A DNA stretch of 64,000 nt from Hygrophila difformis (Eukaryota > Streptophyta > Magnoliopsida > Lamiales > Acanthaceae): positions 37,893,708 through 37,957,707 of the forward strand of contig JAOANR010000001.1 in NCBI GenBank assembly GCA_030278955.1. Direction: 5' to 3'. The position numbers and the translations under genes are program-made. The notes beneath the pieces were generated by a model. It searched no databases. It was not told where the DNA came from and saw nothing but the letters and a program-made list of their open reading frames with translations. Below are positions 57,011-64,000 of the stretch, one piece after another (within the stretch, counting starts at the first letter, position 1; each line of letters begins with the position of its first letter).

Positions 57011-57470
57011 GCAATTCGGTCTAAACCGAATTGGACAATTTGAATTGATGAAGTCATTTCCTTACTCAAATTTGACTAAGGCATTTGCTACAAAAATGAG
57101 GGTGATTCGAATTGCCATGTCAATTCGGTTTAAACCGAATTGGACAATTCGAATTGGTAAGACAAAGAAAATAAACTAAGGCATGAAGGGATGGCATGCA
57201 TACAATATGGTGTACAAGGTCAATTCGATCTATGGGAGGGATTCGGTCTAAACCGAATTCGCACAGACCGAATTGCTTGTGCACCATATGAGAACAATTT
57301 TTGCTATGCAATTCGGTCTCATGGGCAATTCGGTATAGACCGAATTACCTAGATCGAATTGCATATAAATTTTTAGATAAGACACTCAACAAATATTTTT
57401 GCCATGCAATTCCATTCTCATGGGCAATTCGGTTTAGACCGAATTGCCTCTAATCGAATTGCATGCCTTT
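57011..57470. repeat. Dyad cluster II, left arm (five units)
   Basis: Units at about 57011, 57119, 57222, 57309 and 57404, each centred on ATTCGGTYTA/TARACCGAAT (for example ATTCGGTTTAGACCGAAT at 57428). The longer ones add half-sites on both sides. An extra half-site lies at 56889. Confidence 0.85.
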
Positions 57471-58429
57471 TCTCTCATAAAAGATATTTTGAACTCATAA
57501 GTGCAGGTTCGGTTTATATTGTGTGGTTTATGATGGATAAGATTTACCAAATCCTTCATTTCACATCAGTGTCACCTCACAGCCACACTAATGAGTGTTT
57601 TAAGGAAAATAGGCACAGTAGGTTACGTGGCTAGCAGGTATTGGCATGAAACAAACCTTAATTCTACAACCAAGCAATCAAAGATCAAAGACTTAAACAT
57701 CTAATAAATAATAAGAACACATGCATAAAAATAAGAACACCTACATTATCTAAGGCAACAATAAGCTAACAAAAAGAGAATAAAGCAGCAACTGAATAAA
57801 CATAGAAATAAATTCTAACAAGCCTAAAATCATCTAAAACCTAAGAACACTCATTTGAATCACTAAGGTATAAGAATAAGCCAAAAACCCACTAAACATG
57901 CATTTATTGAGAATGTAAGTCAACTAGGACATAATAAATGTAACCTAGTTGAAACAAACAAACATTCTAACATTTATTACTAAAGAAAGCATTAAATAAG
58001 TGCCAAACACTTGAAATAAAAACCCATCTCTGGATTCTTTCTTGTATTGACACTTGAAAGCAACAAATAACCATAAAACCATCATTAGCTTGAAGGTAGG
58101 GTTCTTTATAACTACAAAGCATTTAAAGTTTATGGAAATGGCTACACTAAAGGTAGTAACAAGCTTCTATGACAGTAAACTGAGATTAAAAGCATTAAAA
58201 CTACACTACAAGCATGAAAAATAAACTAACTAACTAAACTACCTACCTAACCCTTAAGGGGTGGAGAACCTTCTGCTCATTCTTTTTGTCTCCCAGCAAA
58301 TGTCCAAGTGTAAGTGTTCCCATTTTTCTTGTGTTGAGGAAGGTCAGCTTTTATACTTCTTCTCGGAACCCTAGGCCCATCAGGGCCCATCCACAGTGCC
58401 ATGCATTTCTCATGTGCTCAAAACTGCGA

Positions 58430-58840
58430 TTTCGAATGTGGTTCGGTCTCCTCAAGTAGTTCGGTTTAGACCGAATTGGTGACATGAGGTCTTTCTCCTT
58501 GATCTTGAGCATGAAATGTGGTGATTCGGTCTATGGGTAGACCGAATTGGCCTTTGTCGAACTGATGATGGCTCCTGCTTGGCTTCCTTGCTTTGAGGCA
58601 ATTCGATCTATGCAATCAATTCGGCCTAGACTGAATTGCATAGATCAAACTCCTTCTTTTCCTTTCTGCTCAGGGTCTTCTTCTTTCCAAAGTGCAATTC
58701 GGTCTAGGGGTCAATTCGGTATAGACCGAATTGCCACAGACCGAATTGGCTGCTCTTTTCTTCTTCAACACTTCTCTTCAGTAATTCGGTCTAATGAGCA
58801 ATTCGGTTTAGGCCGAATTGCGTATAGACCGAATTGATCT
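58430..58840. repeat. Dyad cluster I, left arm (five units)
   Basis: Units at about 58440, 58522, 58600, 58695 and 58783 with the same ATTCGGT/ACCGAAT dyads, located between the inferred LTR start and its TATA box, where enhancer elements would be expected. Confidence 0.85.
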
Positions 58841-58964
58841 TCAACACTTAACCAAAATTTCAGTTTGTGGGATTTTCATTCTTTTTCCCATCTTTTTGAT
58901 TTCTGTGGGCTATTTTATTCTTTTGCCCATCTTTTCACTCATTTTTCTGTTCTTTTTCCTTTTT

Positions 58965-59300
58965 TCATGTTTTTTGGATTTTTCTAACACAAATGCAATC
59001 AAAATTGCATATTTTAATGTCTTTCATTACCAGCTTATTATTATTACAAACTTGCATCAATCTGTCGAATTCATCTGCTTTCTCATTAAAATAAGATGGG
59101 ATTTCGATCAAAATGTCCGTCTCAGACACGGAAATGGATTGGAAATAATGGACAATTTTGGCCATTATCAACATCTTCACATTTAATACTGATCGTCCCC
59201 GAGCAGTCAGAGTCAATGCTCCTAAAAGCCTGGACTCTGCATATTCAATCCATTTGCGTGGCTTCAAAAATTTCATTCTTGTTATATTGGGATAATACAA
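58965..59300 (-). other. Short ORF shared by both arms
   Basis: The minus strand reads MAKIVHYFQSISVSETDILI then EIPSYFNEKADEFDRLMQVC and KICNFDCICVRKIQK to a stop. The right arm (60889-61080, +) reads MAKIVHYFQSISVSETNILI, VIPSYCNKKAVEFDRLMRVC and KICNFNCICVRKIQK. I recognise no family. It could be the end of a retroelement coding region before the polypurine tract, or non-coding sequence that happens to stay open. Confidence 0.35.
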
Positions 59301-60879
59301 TCAAAATTACAAATATTAAACTTTTTTTATTGCAGTGTTTAATGAAATGATACTTTTCACTTGGATAGGTATACAAATCAATCATTATTGTTAATTTTTC
59401 TTGAATATATGTATAGAAAATTTTCATTGGTTTAATTCTTGAATTCAAGCATGACATGAACATTAATTAATCAAAGTAGAGCCTCACATATAGTAGAATC
59501 GGAAATTTCACTCACTCTCGGAGTTGGCTTTTTAAACAATACGCTCATAATCAAATTCAAGTAAATTCTCCCATAAGCTTGCAATTAGACCAACTCGCCA
59601 CCTACTCATTTCTTCAAATCGATATCCCGATGTCTTATTCAAGGGTTATAACGGGGCATACGGTTGTACATTGGTATGGAAGGGAATTATTAGGCTAAAA
59701 AGTGACATGAATCCATTCCAACATAACTTGGCATGTTTTTAAAATCTATGATCATCAATACTTCTTTCTTTTGTTTTTCTTTTCTATTGCATGACATTAG
59801 ACTTTGTCTAGTTTGCTTGTCAATTGCGATTTATTTCTGTTGAATGAATCTCAACACATTTTTTTATTTATTTATTTTTTCTTTTTCTTTTCTTTTCTTT
59901 TGATCGATTTATGAATACCGATTGATATTTTTGATGATCATAAACTATAATGCCTTGATGGAATTGATTCGTGTACACTTGGGTTTGATTTTCTTGGTCT
60001 TTTTATAAGGCTAGGAAAATATAGAGGGTTTCAAAGAAAAATTAGGCTTAAAGGCTCAGATTAATCCTAAAGGGAAAATATTTTTGGGTTTGGATTTCAA
60101 ACGAAGGCTAAAAATTTGGGTTTTTCTAAGTGCCTCGATCATATGCTCGATTTCGGGAATATGGCATGGCCTTGAATCGGTCCCAATTGCAAGTTTTAGT
60201 GTCCTTTAATCGAATTGATTTTCACACAACAAAGAAACAATGAGTGAAAATGACTCGGCTCAGATCTCACATGGACGGTTTGATCATGTCATACCCTTAT
60301 TCATAAATTTAGCCTTTGAAAAATTCTTGCAAATTATTCAATCAAATTCTCAACATGAAAATTTTGTTTTTCTTCCTAGTGATCATATCATTGGATTTTT
60401 ATAGCTCAAAACCTCAAAAATTTATATCATGCATATTTTTAATTGTTTTATCCCAATTTAATAGTTTGAAATTTTCATCCTTAGCCTAAGTTCAACATGT
60501 GAATTTAGGTGACAGATTTATGCTCGTTTTGTGCCGGTTATTTAATTGAATGCATTAAAAAGATACTGTGAACATGCAAGCATGTCACAGCTTGTTTTTG
60601 ACATCACTGTCACTTATTCATCTTGGACTGTCACACATCTTTTTCAAAATATTTTGAGAATTCAAAACGAAATTCTCTTTGTGGAAAGCAATAAGTACAT
60701 CAGTTACAAAAGATTTCCACAATATGAATGAAAATGTACTGAGTGAATGGAAAATCTAATGCATGATGTTTACATTTAAGCTCGTAGGAATGTGACCGCG
60801 TTGACTCAATCTTTCTTCTCTGAATGGTGCTTGGAGGGTCCGGTGTCGTCTCTTGGAGGTGAGGGTAGCTTCCTGAGTA
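59176..60879. other. Central spacer of the inverted repeat
   Basis: 1.7 kb without ORFs above 75 codons. The text (GGCTTAAAGGCTCAGATTAA, CTCGATCATATGCTCGATTT) resembles the non-coding region that precedes the 3' LTR in Tat/Ogre-type Ty3 elements, in + orientation; this rests on recollection, not on a search. A T-rich run lies at 59860-59900. Confidence 0.35.
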
Positions 60880-61215
60880 AAGTGATAATGGCCAAAATTG
60901 TCCATTATTTCCAATCCATTTCCGTGTCTGAGACGAACATTTTGATCGTGATTCCATCTTATTGCAACAAGAAAGCAGTTGAATTTGACAGATTAATGCG
61001 AGTTTGTAAAAACATTGAGCCGGTAATAAAAAGACACAAAATATGCAATTTTAATTGCATTTGTGTTAGAAAAATCCAAAAACATGAAAAAAAAAGGAAA
61101 AAGAAAAGAAAAAGGAATGAAAAGATGGGCAAAAGAATAAAAGAGCCCACAAAAATCCAAAAAGATGGGAAAAAGATTGAAAATCCCACAACTGAAAAAT
61201 TGGTTAAGTGTTGAA

Positions 61216-61620
61216 GCACAATTCGAATTGTAGGCAATTCGAATTAATTCGAATTGCACAACAATTCGAATTGCTAAAGAGAGCAAAGAAATGGTTAAGT
61301 GTTGGAAGGGATGCAGAAGGCTAGTTCGAATTATTCAAGTTCGAATTAATTCGAATTAGGGAATGAAGAGAGAAGAAACCCAAAGGCAAGAAGAAGATGC
61401 AATTCGAATTGTCCAAGTTCGAATTAATTCGAACTGGCACAAACAATTCGAATTGCCAACAAAGTGCAAGGAAGCCAAGCAGAAACCCTCATCCAATTCG
61501 AGAAAAGATCAATTCGAATTATTCACAACAATTCGAATTGACTACTGAAGGCTACAACTCCAACTCAAGGAAGGGATCTCACAATTCGAATTAATTCGAA
61601 TTGGTTGAGATAATTCGAAC
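61216..61620. repeat. Dyad cluster I, right arm (five units)
   Basis: Units at about 61219, 61325, 61399, 61493 and 61580, each containing ATTCGAATTAATTCGAAT or ATTCGAATT half-sites. Positions relative to the TATA box mirror cluster I of the left arm. Confidence 0.85.
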
Positions 61621-62547
61621 TTCAGCTGTGGAGCAAGAACACAACACTGGTGGGCCTAGGGTTTTGAAGATTGTCTATAAAAGCAAACCTTCCACAACAG
61701 AATCAAAAGATCAAGAATTTTAACCAAAAGGCAGCTTGGGACAAAAAAGAACAGCAGGAGGTTCCACACCCCTTAAGGGTTAGGTAGGTAGTTTAGATTA
61801 GTTTAGTTTATTTTCTTGCAAGTTTTATAATCTTTACATGCTTTAATCTTAGTTTAGTGTAGAAGCAGTTTGTGTAACCCTTAGAGTAGCCATTTTCCAT
61901 ATGTCTACATGCTTTCTAGTTAGAATAAACCCTACCTTCAAGCCAATGATGGTTTTGGGTTCTTATTTTACTTTCAAGTGTCAATACAAGGAAAATTTCC
62001 AGAAATGGTTTTATCCATTTGTTTTGGCACTCTTTAATGCTTTCCCTAGAAATAAATGCTTAATGTGTTTGTTTGTTTCAACTAGGTTACATTTATTATG
62101 TCCTAGTTGACATTCAAACTTAATAAATGCATGTTTGTTGGGTTTTTGGCTTGATTTAGTACCTTAGAGCTTCAAATAAGTGTTCTTAGATTTTAGATGT
62201 TTTTAATGTCTGTGTTTAGTTGTATTTTAATTTTATTCTTCCTGCCTTAATCTTATTTCGTGCTTCCTTAGATAACTTGAGTGTTCTTAGTTTACTCATG
62301 TAGTTCTTAGATAACTAGATGTTTTAGGCTCTTTGGTCTCTGATTTCTTGTTTGTAGAAATAGAGTTTGAATCTGGCCAATACCCACTAGACATGTATTT
62401 GTTTATTTCTTGAAAATCTCACTAGGGTGGCTGTGAAATGACACTGATGTGAGATGAGGGATTTAGTAAATCTAAACCCATCATTACAGTACAGTGTTCA
62501 CCTAACCCATACTTGTGAGAACAAAAATTGTTGTTGTCTGAAAATAT

Positions 62548-63015
62548 GTGATTCGAATTGAGGCAATTCGAATTAATTCGAATTGCTAAGGGAAATTCGA
62601 ATTGCATATCCAAACTATTCTCTTCATGTGGTTTTCAACCAATTCGAATTATGTCATTCGAGTTAATTCGAACTGCTCAATAATTCGAATTGGGTTAAAA
62701 ACCACATTGTATCCATTGCCACCCATTCATGCCTTAGTTTATTTTCCATCCTTTACCAATTCGAATTGTTGCAATTCGAATTAATTCGAATTGCTGTATA
62801 ATTCGAACTCACCCTCCCTTTGAGGTAAATGCATTAGTCAATTTGAGCAAGAAAGGGACTTCGCCAATTCGAATTGTCCAATTCGAATTAATTCGAATTG
62901 GCCAATAATTCGAATTGGATGATGCCCCAATTTCTAGCAATGATCAATTGAGTAAGTAATACTTCATCCTTCATGCATTCTCAATTCGAATTACCCCAAT
63001 AATTCGAATTGAACT
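62548..63015. repeat. Dyad cluster II, right arm (five units)
   Basis: Units at about 62548, 62640, 62757, 62863 and 62980 with the ATTCGAATT dyad, mirroring cluster II of the left arm, about 870-1,340 bp downstream of the TATA box. Confidence 0.85.
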
Positions 63016-64000
63016 ATCCCTTCTATTTTGGAAACTCCAAAAATATTTTCTTTCATGATTTGTGTAAGTTGCATGGGTGTATTGGGCCTAGGCCCAATTC
63101 ATCTGATTTCTATCCATTACACATCTCAACCCATTAGTGTCCATTTATTGTGTGCTTAACACCCACACAATACCAAAAATATTTTCTTACTTTTATATTT
63201 TTTTCTCTCTTTCATTGTGTGTATGAACGGATAATGAGAAACGCACAGATTAATGTTGGAGAAAGGTCCCTTCACAGGGATATCGACTAACCCGTCTTCT
63301 GTGTGTCAATCATTATCTGTTATTTTGCATGATCTGACTAGTGGTTGGTGGAAGCTTCGGCGAGCGTTCTCTTCACCAAGAGTTTCGATTAGTCACTCAG
63401 GCCAATTCCTAATCAGATACAGTTTTAATTTTCCTTATCTTAATTTCTCAACCTGAATTCAAGTTGCAATAGTATCAACTGATGTCGACCAACATCAGTT
63501 GAGAAATATTACAGCGAGAAATATGTGGGTCTTTCTTCCACTCACAGACAAAAGAAAACTAAATAACGGCGGTCACCGTTGTTTGGAATTCTTTTTGTCT
63601 AAAATCTGTCATCTGGGAAAATTGGGAACCAGACAGCAGATGTTTGCAGTCCGGAAAACCTCAACTATCTCTGGCACTCTTTTTAGCCGATTTCTTCTCA
63701 TCTCAGGCTAATCCACCTTTGTGTATCGCATTCTGTCTAACCCCACCATATATTTTGGGGTATTTTATTTTCCTTTTCATATACTTGTATGCATGATACT
63801 ATTATGTAGTTGTTCTGGTCTTATTGCTATTTTGGGGATCCTTCCCCTTGGACATAGAAGTCTTGATATAAATCTGATGCTGCACAATAAATTTCCAACA
63901 AAAATTCCTTTATAAAATCCGGATCTGAGTAAGGGATAAATTCGATAGTTATGACTAATTCATCTTCCACTGGGGATTGATTTTGAGAGCTTAGAAACAG

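Larger units (their letters stand above)
55914..59175 (-). repeat. Left arm of >3-kb inverted repeat, LTR-like
   Basis: It is inverted relative to 60880-64000. Matching blocks, in mirrored order: 55914/64000 (CTAAG..TCTCAAAATCAA), 56140 (CCCCAAAATATATGGTGGGG) vs 63755, 56805 (GGGCCTAGGCCCAATACACC) vs 63075, 58245 (CTAACCCTTAAGGGGTGG) vs 61770, 59150 (AATGGACAATTTTGGCCAT) vs 60890. Minus-strand landmarks: possible LTR start TGTTGAAG at 58846, TATAAAA at 58355-58349, AG-rich tract upstream of the start. Confidence 0.85.
60880..64000 (+). repeat. Right arm of inverted repeat, LTR-like (cut by window end)
   Basis: Mirror of 59175-55914. Landmarks on +: A/G-rich tract 61084-61200, possible LTR start TGTTGAAG at 61209, TATAAAAG at 61676-61683 with a leader downstream, CCCCTTAAGGGTTAGGTAGG at 61771. 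The arm continues past the window, so its end and target duplication cannot be seen. Confidence 0.85.

Overview
This window is nuclear DNA of a flowering plant, most likely a eudicot. Evidence: a plant-specific Dof zinc-finger gene, a plant PHO2/UBC24-type E2 gene with standard GT-AG introns, and plant transposon families (CACTA, hAT, Stowaway and Tourist MITEs, Pack-MULE, Helitrons, Tekay/Del-type Ty3 chromovirus, tRNA-derived SINEs). The order Lamiales is only a guess. Nearly everything is transposon-derived; I support two host genes.

Layout. 0.6-1.1 kb: 3' end of a LINE (minus). 2.8-7.47 kb: overlapping Helitron remains, with four copies of a PIF1-helicase C-terminal segment alternating with a ~59-bp minisatellite, ending at a canonical Helitron 3' terminus (hairpin + CTAG|T). 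8.8-10.8 kb: a hAT element with 8-bp TSD, LINE tail and three MITEs. 11.4-12.97 kb: five-exon E2 gene (309 aa). 13.3-14.7 kb: SINE and Stowaway. 14.902-19.515 kb: complete-ended CACTA element with a truncated TNP2 gene and an open five-exon second gene. 20.8-27.1 kb: a decayed Ty3 element (LTR, PBS, broken gag) with a 376-bp tandem duplication and degenerate repeats. 28.755-29.453 kb: Dof gene. Its last codons are separated from it by a hAT element, which was itself split by an 11.1-kb Tekay-like Ty3 element (29,496-40,610) with near-identical 2.6-kb LTRs; the displaced Dof C-terminus resumes at 41,123. 44.359-48.994 kb: a Helitron on the minus strand, defined at both ends, holding helicase relics and a nested Pack-MULE that captured a Rab GTPase fragment. 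49.3-52.9 kb: MITEs, SINE, a (GA)55 tract. 53.2-54.3 kb: plant-mobile-domain relic, LTR piece with a 5S-rRNA-derived segment, gag piece. 55.9-64 kb: a large inverted repeat whose two >3-kb arms look like LTRs facing outward from a 1.7-kb centre.

The most unusual signal is in that inverted repeat. Each arm carries two clusters of about five short dyad units at matching positions, on either side of a TATA box. In the left arm nearly all units use the dyad ATTCGGTYTA/TARACCGAAT, while in the right arm all use ATTCGAATT/AATTCGAAT. The surrounding sequence still aligns, so the motif appears to have switched in concert. The second strong observation is the three-layer nesting at the Dof stop codon, where the hAT terminal repeat itself supplies the new TAG stop.
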